6,183 nucleotides of DNA from an uncultured Eubacteriales bacterium (lineage in GTDB: Bacteria > Bacillota > Clostridia > Peptostreptococcales > Anaerovoracaceae): assembly GCA_900553025.1 (NCBI GenBank), contig USBT01000053.1, positions 1 to 6,183 on the forward strand, in the 5' to 3' direction. Below are positions 1 to 6,183 of the stretch, one piece after another. The translations under genes and the position numbers were made by a program. The notes beneath the pieces were generated by a model. The model made no database searches. It saw nothing but the letters and a program-made list of their open reading frames with translations, and was not told the origin of the DNA. Numbering within the stretch: position 1 is the stretch's first letter; each line of letters begins with the position of its first letter.

Positions 1-7
1 TGCTAAT

Positions 8-1579
8 ATGACTGATAAGCAAGTAGAAAACAATGTGCAGAACCCTATGGAAGATTTCATGGATGAAATCGAGTCTTCTTTGAAATTGCCTAAGAATGGC
101 GACATCGTCGAAGGACAGATTCATATGGTTACGGACGACGAAGTTATTGTGAACCTTGGTTTCAAGAAGGATGGTATTCTTAAGAAAGAAGAAGTATCAT
201 TATCTGAAGGTGAAACTCTTAAGGATAAATTTAAAGAAGGCGATGAGATTCAAGCCAGAGTTATCAAAACTGGAGATGATGATGGCGGCATTTTGATTTC
301 TCAGAAGAGCTTGGCCATTATTGAACACTGGAAAGAACTTTCTGAAGCATATGAGAGTAAGGAAAACATCACAGTGAAAGTTACTAAGGCGATTGCAAGT
401 GGAGCGATTGCAGAATTTAAAGACATCACTGGTTTTATTCCTATGTCTCAGCTATCGAATAAATATGTCGAAAATGCTGAAGAGTTTGTTGGAGAAACTT
501 TTGAGGTTAGAGTTATTAGATGTGATATCAAGAAGCAGAGAGCTATTTTCTCAAGGAAGAGTGTTCTAAGAGAAGAGAGAAAGAAGCAGATTGAAGCTAT
601 ATGGCAGAATATCCACGAAGGAGATATAATTGAAGGAAAGGTAATGAGATTTACCGACTTTGGTGCATTCGTTGATATCGGTGGAATAGACGGACTTCTT
701 CACATATCAGAGATTTCATGGGGTAAATTAAAACACCCTAAGGAAGTTTTAACACTTGGAGAAACTATTCACGTTAAGGTTCTAGCTATGAACGAAGAAA
801 ATGGAAGAATTTCTCTAGGACTCAAGCAGACTACTCCTGAACCTTGGTCTGTAATTGATGACAAGATTAGAGAGGGAGATATTGTAAAGGGTAAGGTAGT
901 TCAGATTAAGGACTATGGTGCTTTTGTTGAAATTGAAGCTGGTCTTGACGGACTCGTTCACATCTCTGAGATTTCTAGAGAAAGAATTGAGCATACATCT
1001 GATGTGCTTAAGGTAGGTCAAATTGTATATGCTAAAGTTATAGCTATAGATACTGAAAAGAGAAGAATTAGTTTGAGCCTGAGAGATACAATGGAATATA
1101 CTGAAGATGCTGATGCTGAAACAACTGATGCTGCAGCAGATGCTTCTGAAGGAGAATATTATTTACAGACTGAATCTGCTCCTAACCAAGATGTTGAGCT
1201 TAATAAGGATAAGGAAGAAATGCTAGAAGAAGGTGGCCATAAGTCTGATGACAAGGATCTTGCGGAAGCTACAATGGAACGTGACAGAGTAGCAGGCGCT
1301 AGAGAAGCGTATGAGGGGCACTACGATAGCGAAGCTGAAAAGGTAGAAGAATCTGAGAAGCCTGTTGAGGAAGGTGATCAGGATTACTATCTTGAGGATG
1401 CAGAGGGAGAACATGAGGATCATGCTCTTGCAGATGAAGCTGATAAGACTGCTAAGGAAGGCGCTGAGAAGGCTGAAGCTGCTGATGAAATCGGTAAAGC
1501 TACAGCTGATAGAGATGAGAAGGCTGATTCAGATAAGTTGGCTTGTGACGCTTACCTGCAGAATGCTGAGTGTGAATAA
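8..1579 (+). CDS. rpsA: Ribosomal protein S1 homologue with four S1 domains and a long acidic tail; true start may lie upstream
   Basis: RNA-binding protein of the 30S ribosomal protein S1 family, which in other bacteria binds mRNA and helps it onto the small subunit. Four S1 (OB-fold) repeats are visible at about residues 30-101, 118-187, 204-273 and 289-360. Repeats 3 and 4 are the most canonical, with FGAFVDIGGIDGLLHISEIS and YGAFVEI...GLDGLVHISEIS. This matches the four-domain Firmicute S1/YpfD type rather than the six-domain enterobacterial S1. Residues 361-523 are a roughly 163-residue tail rich in Glu, Asp and Ala, far longer than the short tail I recall for Bacillus YpfD. The ATG at 8 is plausible, but only seven bases precede it, no ribosome binding site can be seen, and the frame is open to the window edge. 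In many Clostridia this S1 unit is fused behind IspH, so this could be the C-terminal part of a larger protein. The gene ends in TAA just ahead of a strong terminator. Family assignment is secure; start and exact ribosomal role are not. Confidence 0.9.
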   Translation: MTDKQVENNVQNPMEDFMDEIESSLKLPKNGDIVEGQIHMVTDDEVIVNLGFKKDGILKKEEVSLSEGETLKDKFKEGDEIQARVIKTGDDDGGILISQKSLAIIEHWKELSEAYESKENITVKVTKAIASGAIAEFKDITGFIPMSQLSNKYVENAEEFVGETFEVRVIRCDIKKQRAIFSRKSVLREERKKQIEAIWQNIHEGDIIEGKVMRFTDFGAFVDIGGIDGLLHISEISWGKLKHPKEVLTLGETIHVKVLAMNEENGRISLGLKQTTPEPWSVIDDKIREGDIVKGKVVQIKDYGAFVEIEAGLDGLVHISEISRERIEHTSDVLKVGQIVYAKVIAIDTEKRRISLSLRDTMEYTEDADAETTDAAADASEGEYYLQTESAPNQDVELNKDKEEMLEEGGHKSDDKDLAEATMERDRVAGAREAYEGHYDSEAEKVEESEKPVEEGDQDYYLEDAEGEHEDHALADEADKTAKEGAEKAEAADEIGKATADRDEKADSDKLACDAYLQNAECE

Positions 1580-1638
1580 TAATTTGAATATATATGGTCG
1601 AAATTCTGACTATCGAAACAGAATACAGTATTTTTTAC

Positions 1639-1669
1639 AAAACGGGTCTTATGACCCGTTTTAAGTTTA
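1639..1669 (+). terminator. Intrinsic terminator after the S1 gene
   Basis: A perfect 10-bp stem (AAAACGGGTC, 1639-1648; GACCCGTTTT, 1653-1662) closes on a four-base TTAT loop. The descending arm ends in TTTT and is followed by AAGTTTATT, giving a U-rich tail. It lies 60 bases past the S1 stop codon and points in the + direction. It should separate S1 transcription from the downstream rnr gene. The reverse orientation lacks a proper T-tract, so it is probably one-way. Confidence 0.87.
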
Positions 1670-1686
1670 TTAAGCGGCAAAGTAAA

Positions 1687-1716
1687 TTGTATATATTTCA
1701 AAATAAAATCTAGAAT
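1687..1716 (+). promoter_or_regulatory. Possible promoter for rnr (weak)
   Basis: TTGTAT (1687-1692) and TAGAAT (1711-1716) lie 18 bases apart and resemble a sigma-A -35/-10 pair, with a good -10 but a poor -35. A promoter is expected here because a terminator lies just upstream and rnr just downstream. The region is so AT-rich that other -10-like strings occur (TATATT at 1692, TAAAAT at 1745), so the exact site is a guess. Confidence 0.3.
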
Positions 1717-1730
1717 AAAAATAAATTCAT

Positions 1731-1748
1731 AGTTAAACCGAAGTTAAA
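1731..1748 (+). repeat. Direct repeat AGTTAAA spaced by 11 bp upstream of rnr
   Basis: AGTTAAA occurs at 1731-1737 and again at 1742-1748, so equivalent bases are 11 bp apart, about one helical turn. The second copy overlaps a TAAAAT -10-like string at 1745-1750. Paired half-sites on one DNA face can be protein-binding sites, but in AT-rich DNA a 7-base match may be chance. Confidence 0.3.
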
Positions 1749-1752
1749 ATAA

Positions 1753-1769
1753 TTGCATAGAATATGCAA
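1753..1769 (+). repeat. Perfect 17-base inverted repeat just before the rnr ribosome binding site
   Basis: TTGCATA (1753-1759) and TATGCAA (1763-1769) are exact reverse complements around a GAA centre. As RNA this gives a 7-bp hairpin ending four bases before the Shine-Dalgarno GAGG. As DNA it would suit a dimeric repressor. The two options, translational hairpin or operator, cannot be separated from sequence alone. It also contains the TTG of an alternative, less likely start for rnr. Confidence 0.5.
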
Positions 1770-1773
1770 ATAT

Positions 1774-1778
1774 GAGGT
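1774..1778 (+). promoter_or_regulatory. Ribosome binding site fixing the rnr start
   Basis: GAGGT lies five bases before the ATG at 1783. This supports that ATG over the in-frame TTG at 1753, which sits inside the inverted repeat and has no comparable purine-rich site in front of it. Confidence 0.65.
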
Positions 1779-1782
1779 TATA

Positions 1783-3903
1783 ATGAAAAATAAGAATAAT
1801 AAACCAAATAAATATAAAACTTCCGATGCCAAGAAGAAGAAAAAATCTAAAAAGAAGCCATACATAGTTGAAGGCAAAATATCCATAACAAAATCAGGGG
1901 TAGGCTTTGTAACGCCAGACATGTCTGATATAGAAAATAAAAAACACGATAAATCTAATGATATTTTTGTTGGGGCTAGACATCTAAAGTCTGCAATGAA
2001 TGGTGATATCGTAAGTGTTGAAATTGTTTCAAGTCCGAGTGAGGATAGGCGCTCCGAAGGAAGGGTCAAAAATGTGATAAAAAGAGCGGTAACGAAGGCA
2101 GTTGGCGTATATACAGACTGCGGTAGGTTTGGTGTCGTTACGCCGCTTGGAAAGAGCACAGATGATATTTTTATACCTAGAAAGAATAGATCAAATGCTA
2201 AGCATGGTGATATGGTGGAAGCGACCATAACCAAATATCCTAAAGGTCGTAAAGGTCCAGAGGGCTTGGTGGTGAAAATTATTGCGCACGGAATGGATTC
2301 ACACAGTGAAGTAAAGGCAATTTTAAAAGAAAATAACCTAGATACAGATTTTTCTATGGCAGCTATTTCTGAGGCAAAAGAAGCTTATGGGGATGGATAT
2401 ATAAGCGATGAAGCTCTTAAAGAAGAACTAAAGAAAAGAAAAGATTTACGTTACCTAGATATAATTACCATCGATGGACCATACTCTAAGGACCTCGACG
2501 ATGCAATCTCTATTAAAAAAAATTCAAAAGGTAATTATATACTCGGAGTGCATATTGCTGATGTTAGCCACTATGTGAAGGAGGATTCATCACTTGACCA
2601 AGAAAGCTTTGAAAGAGGAAACAGCATTTATCTTTTAGACTATGTTGTTCCGATGCTTCCAAAAGAACTTTCGAACGGAATATGCAGCTTGAGCGAAGGA
2701 AGAGATCGCTTGAGCCTGTCGTGCATAATGGAGATCAATCAAGCTGGCGAAGTTATAAACCACGAGATTGCTGAAACAGTTATCAGGTCGAAAGGCCGAT
2801 TGGTGTACGATGAGGTTTCGGATTATCTTGAATACATTAATGAACAAAATAATAGTGAGCAAAATAAATTAGTTGATGCTAACAAAATCACATCAGAAGA
2901 CTTATATTTTAATAAATATCAAAATCTCGAAAAGCATGAAAATACACTTATGCTAATGCAAGAGCTTGCTGTTTTGTTGCAGGAGAAAAGGCATCAAGAC
3001 GGTAGCCTAGATTTCGACCTTGATGAGGCAGAGATAGAAATCGATGAGGAGGGTATACCTCGTGACATAGTGAGCGTCGATCGCAGAATAGCAAATAGAA
3101 TGATTGAAGAGTTTATGCTTTTGGCAAACAAAACAGTGGCGGAGGAGTATTTTTGGATGAACTATCCGTTTGTATATCGAATCCACGAAAAACCAGCTCC
3201 TGAAAGCATCATGAAACTCAAATCATTCATGGCTGGACTTGGAATCAAGCTATCAGTAAATCCAGACAACGTGCATCCTAAGGCTTTATCAAAAATCCTG
3301 GATAAAATGCAGGGGGATAGTAGTCTTAAGGTGGTGACCGCTGTGATGCTGAGATCCATGCAAAAGGCTAGATATTCCACAGAATGTACTGGACACTATG
3401 GCCTGGCATTCAAGTATTATTGCCACTTCACCTCACCGATAAGGCGATATCCTGATTTGCTGATTCATAGGATAATCAAGGCTCATATCAACAAAACACT
3501 TAGCTCCGAAACACTCTCTAATTTTTCAAGCATATCTAATAAAGCGGCAGAACAGTCGTCATTTACAGAAATAAGAGCACAGAAAATGGAGAGAAAGATA
3601 GAAAAAATCAAAAAAGCTCAATATATGGAGAATCATTTGGGTGAGGAGTTCGGAGGCGTAATAAGCGGGGTAACGCCATTTGGATTTTATGTACAGCTTG
3701 AAAATACAATCGAAGGTTTGGTGCATATCTCAACACTTGGCGGAACATTTGACTTTTTGGAGAACAATTTTAAACTCATCAGCAGATATGACAGTCAAAG
3801 CTTCAGCTTGGGAGACTCGGTGAAGGTAGAGGTAGCGAGGGCAGATAAGATCAGCGGACTCATCGACTTTAAACTCGTCCATAAAAACGATGAAATGGCT
3901 TAG
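1783..3903 (+). CDS. rnr: Ribonuclease R, 3'-5' exoribonuclease of the RNase II/RNB family
   Basis: Processive hydrolytic 3'-5' exoribonuclease that degrades structured RNA and, in other bacteria, takes part in rRNA and mRNA turnover and trans-translation. With the ATG at 1783 the protein has 706 residues. In order: a lysine-rich leader (13 Lys in the first 25 residues), cold-shock domains at about 28-83 and 109-153, the RNB catalytic domain at about 219-560, and a C-terminal S1 domain at about 621-700. Catalytic acids appear in TIDGPYSKDLDDAI as D231, D237, D239 and D240, matching the four Asp of RNase II/R. HIADVSHYV, the RGNSIYL region and TSPIRRYPDL (550-559) are also family signatures. 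The winged-helix N-terminal domain of E. coli RNase R is absent, and so is the long basic C-terminal tail; the protein stops soon after the S1 domain. No smpB or secG, common partners in Firmicutes, is adjacent. An in-frame TTG at 1753 would add ten residues but is less likely. Confidence 0.95.
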   Translation: MKNKNNKPNKYKTSDAKKKKKSKKKPYIVEGKISITKSGVGFVTPDMSDIENKKHDKSNDIFVGARHLKSAMNGDIVSVEIVSSPSEDRRSEGRVKNVIKRAVTKAVGVYTDCGRFGVVTPLGKSTDDIFIPRKNRSNAKHGDMVEATITKYPKGRKGPEGLVVKIIAHGMDSHSEVKAILKENNLDTDFSMAAISEAKEAYGDGYISDEALKEELKKRKDLRYLDIITIDGPYSKDLDDAISIKKNSKGNYILGVHIADVSHYVKEDSSLDQESFERGNSIYLLDYVVPMLPKELSNGICSLSEGRDRLSLSCIMEINQAGEVINHEIAETVIRSKGRLVYDEVSDYLEYINEQNNSEQNKLVDANKITSEDLYFNKYQNLEKHENTLMLMQELAVLLQEKRHQDGSLDFDLDEAEIEIDEEGIPRDIVSVDRRIANRMIEEFMLLANKTVAEEYFWMNYPFVYRIHEKPAPESIMKLKSFMAGLGIKLSVNPDNVHPKALSKILDKMQGDSSLKVVTAVMLRSMQKARYSTECTGHYGLAFKYYCHFTSPIRRYPDLLIHRIIKAHINKTLSSETLSNFSSISNKAAEQSSFTEIRAQKMERKIEKIKKAQYMENHLGEEFGGVISGVTPFGFYVQLENTIEGLVHISTLGGTFDFLENNFKLISRYDSQSFSLGDSVKVEVARADKISGLIDFKLVHKNDEMA

Positions 3904-3949
3904 GTAAACGCTCGGACAATATCTTAAGCCGATATCGTGCTACGAAAGC
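3904..3949. other. 46-base gap between convergent rnr and trkH-like genes, no clear terminator
   Basis: The stop codons of rnr (TAG, 3901-3903) and of the minus-strand trkH-like gene (3950-3952) face each other here. I see only weak pairings: ATATC (3919-3923) with GATAT (3931-3935), TCGG (3912-3915) with CCGA (3929-3932), and the 8-base palindrome CGATATCG (3930-3937). None is followed by a T-tract in either direction, so an intrinsic terminator cannot be supported. Confidence 0.5.
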
Positions 3950-5425
3950 CTAATCTCGTGACCAAAAATCTTTTGTGAAAACAATGAGTGTGGCATAAAT
4001 TTCCGTCCTGCCTATGAGCATCAGAGAAAGAGAAACAAATTTACTCAACGGAGAGAATGTTGAAAAATCGCCAGAGGAGACATCTCCGAGCCCAGAGCCG
4101 TTATTTGATAGCGAACCAAGTGAAGCTGTAAGAGTAGTGATCATGTCTTTGTTGTCAAAAGAAATAAGCAACGCGCCAAAAAGAAGAATTCCAATATAAA
4201 GAGTTATGTAAACTGTAATTCTGCTAGCGATATCAGCACTTACAACAGTTTTTCCTAGCATAACAGGCTTAACTGCATTCGGGTGAATTCTTTTGTAGAA
4301 GCCTCTTCTTATAAGCTTAAAGAATATGAGTACACGAATAACCTTTAGCGAGCCAGCAGTTGATGCGGCACATCCTCCTATTAACATAAGAATCACTAGA
4401 ATAGATTGAGAAAATGCAGGCCAATGAGAAACATCAGTAACGGAGAAACCACTTGTAGAGCCGAAGCTAATGCTTTGTGTTATTGCATATCCTAAAGACT
4501 TCAAAACTGGGTATTGGTCAGCAATAATAAGATTAACGAATATTAAAACTGATGCGATTGACAAAATAATAAGATATGACTTGGCCTCTATATTCGAAAA
4601 TGCACGCCTGATATTGCCTGTAACTATGAGGAAGAATATTATAAAGTTCATTGCACCTATTACCGAGAAAATGGCAATGACAAGCTTGGCATATGGGCTA
4701 AAAGACCACGCAATTTCACCACCGACATCAAAGATTCCAGCGGTACTCACCGTACTTAGTGTATTAATCACAGCGTGAAAGCTACTCATACTCTTGTCAC
4801 ACAAAAGAAGAACGAGCTCAAGTAGCGTAAGACCACAGTATATTATATATGAAATCTTTGATGAATCACTCAGCCTTGAAGCGAATTTTGTCAGCTTAGG
4901 CCCAGTGGTCTCAGAAGCAGCGAGATTTTGTGCGCCCTTACCTAGGGTTGGCAGTAGAGAAATGGTAAATACAAGTATTCCCATACCACCGAGCCAGTTG
5001 CTCGTAGCCTTCCACAAGAGCAATGCATTAGGCATCCTGTGAATTGGTATAATGAATGCTCCAGATGTGGTCCAGCCTGCAGTTGACTCAAATAATGAAT
5101 CGATAAAAGAAAAGCTAAGGCCTGCTAAAAAGTACGGTAGAGCGCCGAGCAAACAAACGAGTGCCCAGCTCAGGAATGCAACCAAAAAGCCATCTCTGAT
5201 ATTGAGCTTGACACTATAATTTCTATATCTTCTAATGACAAAAATAGCAAATAAAACGGTGATAATGGATGTTATAGCTAGTCCATTAATTGCATGATGT
5301 TCACTGTAATATAATCCAGCACAAATCGAAGGTATCATCGCTATGCCTTCCACAGCGAGTACCATTGAAACTATTTTGACGATTATTATTCTACCAAATC
5401 TTGTTTTAGAAATTCTTTCTAACAT
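3950..5425 (-). CDS. trkH: TrkH-type potassium uptake channel subunit, divergent downstream copy
   Basis: Integral membrane subunit of the Trk/Ktr potassium transport superfamily, forming the pore; relatives work with a cytoplasmic nucleotide-binding TrkA/KtrA partner. The length of 491 residues and the extra N-terminal pair of membrane segments (about 12-65) fit TrkH rather than the shorter KtrB. Four pore repeats are recognisable with filter glycines at about G122 (FESTAGWTTSGA), G230 (STVSTAGI), G326 (GSTSGF) and G443 (LSNNGSGLG). R473 in IGRTE matches the conserved arginine of the last pore helix. Oddities: the usual STGGG(I/M)K loop after repeat 3 reads STAGSLK (355-361), the repeat 4 NxGPG motif reads NNGSG, and GRLE reads GRTE. 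The ATG at 5425 is preceded by a good AAAGGTG site five bases away. The gene sits 34 bases downstream of another trkH and probably shares its transcript. Family is secure; potassium versus sodium preference and activity are not. Confidence 0.92.
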   Translation of the reverse strand: MLERISKTRFGRIIIVKIVSMVLAVEGIAMIPSICAGLYYSEHHAINGLAITSIITVLFAIFVIRRYRNYSVKLNIRDGFLVAFLSWALVCLLGALPYFLAGLSFSFIDSLFESTAGWTTSGAFIIPIHRMPNALLLWKATSNWLGGMGILVFTISLLPTLGKGAQNLAASETTGPKLTKFASRLSDSSKISYIIYCGLTLLELVLLLCDKSMSSFHAVINTLSTVSTAGIFDVGGEIAWSFSPYAKLVIAIFSVIGAMNFIIFFLIVTGNIRRAFSNIEAKSYLIILSIASVLIFVNLIIADQYPVLKSLGYAITQSISFGSTSGFSVTDVSHWPAFSQSILVILMLIGGCAASTAGSLKVIRVLIFFKLIRRGFYKRIHPNAVKPVMLGKTVVSADIASRITVYITLYIGILLFGALLISFDNKDMITTLTASLGSLSNNGSGLGDVSSGDFSTFSPLSKFVSLSLMLIGRTEIYATLIVFTKDFWSRD

Positions 5426-5430
5426 TCATA

Positions 5431-5437
5431 CACCTTT
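5431..5437 (-). promoter_or_regulatory. Ribosome binding site of the downstream trkH-like gene
   Basis: Read on the minus strand, AAAGGTG precedes the ATG at 5425-5423 by five bases. This supports that start over the overlapping out-of-frame ATG at 5429-5427. The 34-base gap between the two trkH-like genes has room for little else, and I see no terminator in it. Confidence 0.65.
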
Positions 5438-5459
5438 ATTTTTATATAACTAATACAAA

Positions 5460-6183
5460 TCATACTTTGTTTGAATTCCAATATCGAGAGGAAAGTAAGA
5501 TAAACAATGTGTAAAGCTCGAGTCTGCCGCCAATCATAAATATAGATAATACTATCTTTGAAAAATTGTTAAAAATATGGAAGTTCATCGTAGGACCAAC
5601 AAGATTGAATCCTGGGCCTACGTTGGATAGGCATGTCAGAACCGCCGAAAATGATGTTATCACGTCGAATCCGTTGATTGAAATAATTAAGGTGCCGACT
5701 GCAAGTGTAAGCAAATATAAAAACATAAAATTTGTGATACTGATTGCAGTTTCTTCTCTGAGCCTCTGTCCATTCAATTTCACAAGGTATACCTGATTTG
5801 GATGAAGCTGTCTGTGAAGTCCTCTTCTAGCAAGCTTGCCCATGACGAGGATTCTTCCAACCTTCATTCCACCTCCTGTGGATGACGAGCTGCCGCCGAC
5901 AAACATGAGTAAAAGCAAAATCATCTTTGAGAAAGTAGGCCAAAGCTGAAAATCGCTAGTCATATAACCAGTTGTTGACATTATAGCGACAGACTGAAAG
6001 GTAGAATCTGTGAAAAGCTTGAAAAAACTGCTCCAATGCAAAAGGCCTTCTCCGTTGCTAGCGAAAAACGTTCCGAGCTTGGCACTTTTATCTAATCCAA
6101 AAATATTACTGCTAAAGGCTAAATTTAAGGTAATTAAAGCAATAGCAGTGAATATAATTGTGAGATGAAATTTGAACTCGCTA
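5460..6183 (-). CDS. trkH: TrkH-type potassium uptake channel subunit, canonical copy (C-terminal half only, cut by window edge)
   Basis: C-terminal 240 residues of a second TrkH pore subunit; the frame is open from the window edge at 6183 to a TGA at 5460-5462, and the real start lies outside. An internal TTG at 6041 is not a start, because the family match continues upstream (NH2-side SEFKFHLTIIF and following). The fragment begins at the first helix of pore repeat 3. It contains the repeat 3 filter MSTTGYMTSD (glycine at fragment residue 72), the glycine-rich gating loop SSSSTGGGMK (98-107), a basic segment with LHPNQV, the repeat 4 filter LSNVGPGF (glycine at 189) and GGRLELY near the C-terminus (arginine at 220). 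All of these are canonical for TrkH. It lies directly upstream of the divergent trkH-like gene in the same direction, so both probably come from one operon whose promoter, and possibly a trkA-like gene, lies to the right of the window. Confidence 0.92.
   Translation of the reverse strand, partial: SEFKFHLTIIFTAIALITLNLAFSSNIFGLDKSAKLGTFFASNGEGLLHWSSFFKLFTDSTFQSVAIMSTTGYMTSDFQLWPTFSKMILLLLMFVGGSSSSTGGGMKVGRILVMGKLARRGLHRQLHPNQVYLVKLNGQRLREETAISITNFMFLYLLTLAVGTLIISINGFDVITSFSAVLTCLSNVGPGFNLVGPTMNFHIFNNFSKIVLSIFMIGGRLELYTLFILLSSRYWNSNKV

Noticed and set aside
644..1000. Long similar stretches within the S1 gene as a DNA repeat
   Set aside because: The similarity follows the homologous S1 domains 3 and 4 at protein level with many silent differences; it is ancient domain duplication, not a recent DNA repeat.
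1604..1636. TTCTG/CAGAA pairing followed by a run of six T as a first terminator
   Set aside because: The stem is only 5 bp with a 10-base loop and the T-run is separated from it; the 10-bp GC-containing stem just downstream explains termination better.
1365..1664. 99-residue + strand reading frame overlapping the end of the S1 gene and the terminator
   Set aside because: It is out of frame with the S1 tail, rich in Arg/Leu/Met as expected of a shifted reading of Glu/Ala/Asp codons, runs through the terminator stem, and matches no family.
1710..2234. 174-residue minus-strand reading frame opposite the start of rnr
   Set aside because: Its Phe/Leu-rich sequence is the antisense of the Lys-rich N-terminus and cold-shock domains of RNase R; no convincing homology.
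4014..5042. Several + strand reading frames inside the minus-strand trkH-like gene
   Set aside because: They are antisense shadows of a membrane protein with clear TrkH motifs; none shows a recognisable domain.
5460..6041. Taking the TTG at 6041 as the start of a short 193-residue protein
   Set aside because: The frame stays open to 6183 and the upstream 47 residues continue the TrkH repeat 3 helix, so this is a truncated view of a longer gene, not a short gene or a pseudogene.

Overview
The window looks like ordinary chromosome from a low-GC Gram-positive anaerobe (Bacillota, most likely a clostridial lineage). GC is estimated by eye at around 40 percent or a little below. The evidence is the AT-rich codon use, Shine-Dalgarno-type starts, a four-domain S1 protein of the Firmicute kind, an RNase R with Firmicute-like motifs, and TrkH-type potassium channel subunits. 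I cannot name the genus. There are four protein-coding genes, one cut by the right edge. I see no mobile element, CRISPR array, tRNA or rRNA.

Left half, + strand: a ribosomal protein S1 homologue (8-1579) with four S1 RNA-binding domains and a very long acidic tail. It ends just before a textbook intrinsic terminator (about 1639-1669). A 203-base AT-rich gap then carries a possible promoter, an 11-bp-spaced direct repeat and a perfect 17-base inverted repeat, all ahead of rnr. RNase R (1783-3903) is a processive 3'-5' exoribonuclease that itself ends in an S1 domain. The two RNA-binding proteins are neighbours, but the terminator suggests they are separate transcription units.

Right half, - strand: two tandem trkH-like genes, transcribed right to left and meeting rnr tail to tail with only 46 bases between stop codons. 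The upstream copy (5460 to beyond 6183) is truncated by the window and has canonical TrkH motifs. The downstream copy (3950-5425) is complete and 34 bases further on, so the two are probably cotranscribed. It keeps the four filter glycines, but several otherwise conserved positions around the pore and gating loop have changed. No TrkA/KtrA-type regulatory subunit is visible; it could lie off the right edge.

I find no clearly undescribed system. The points most worth a second look are the repeated acidic tail of the S1 protein, the question whether that S1 is really the end of an IspH-S1 fusion, the unusual termini of RNase R, the palindrome at the rnr start, and the divergence between the paired TrkH paralogues.
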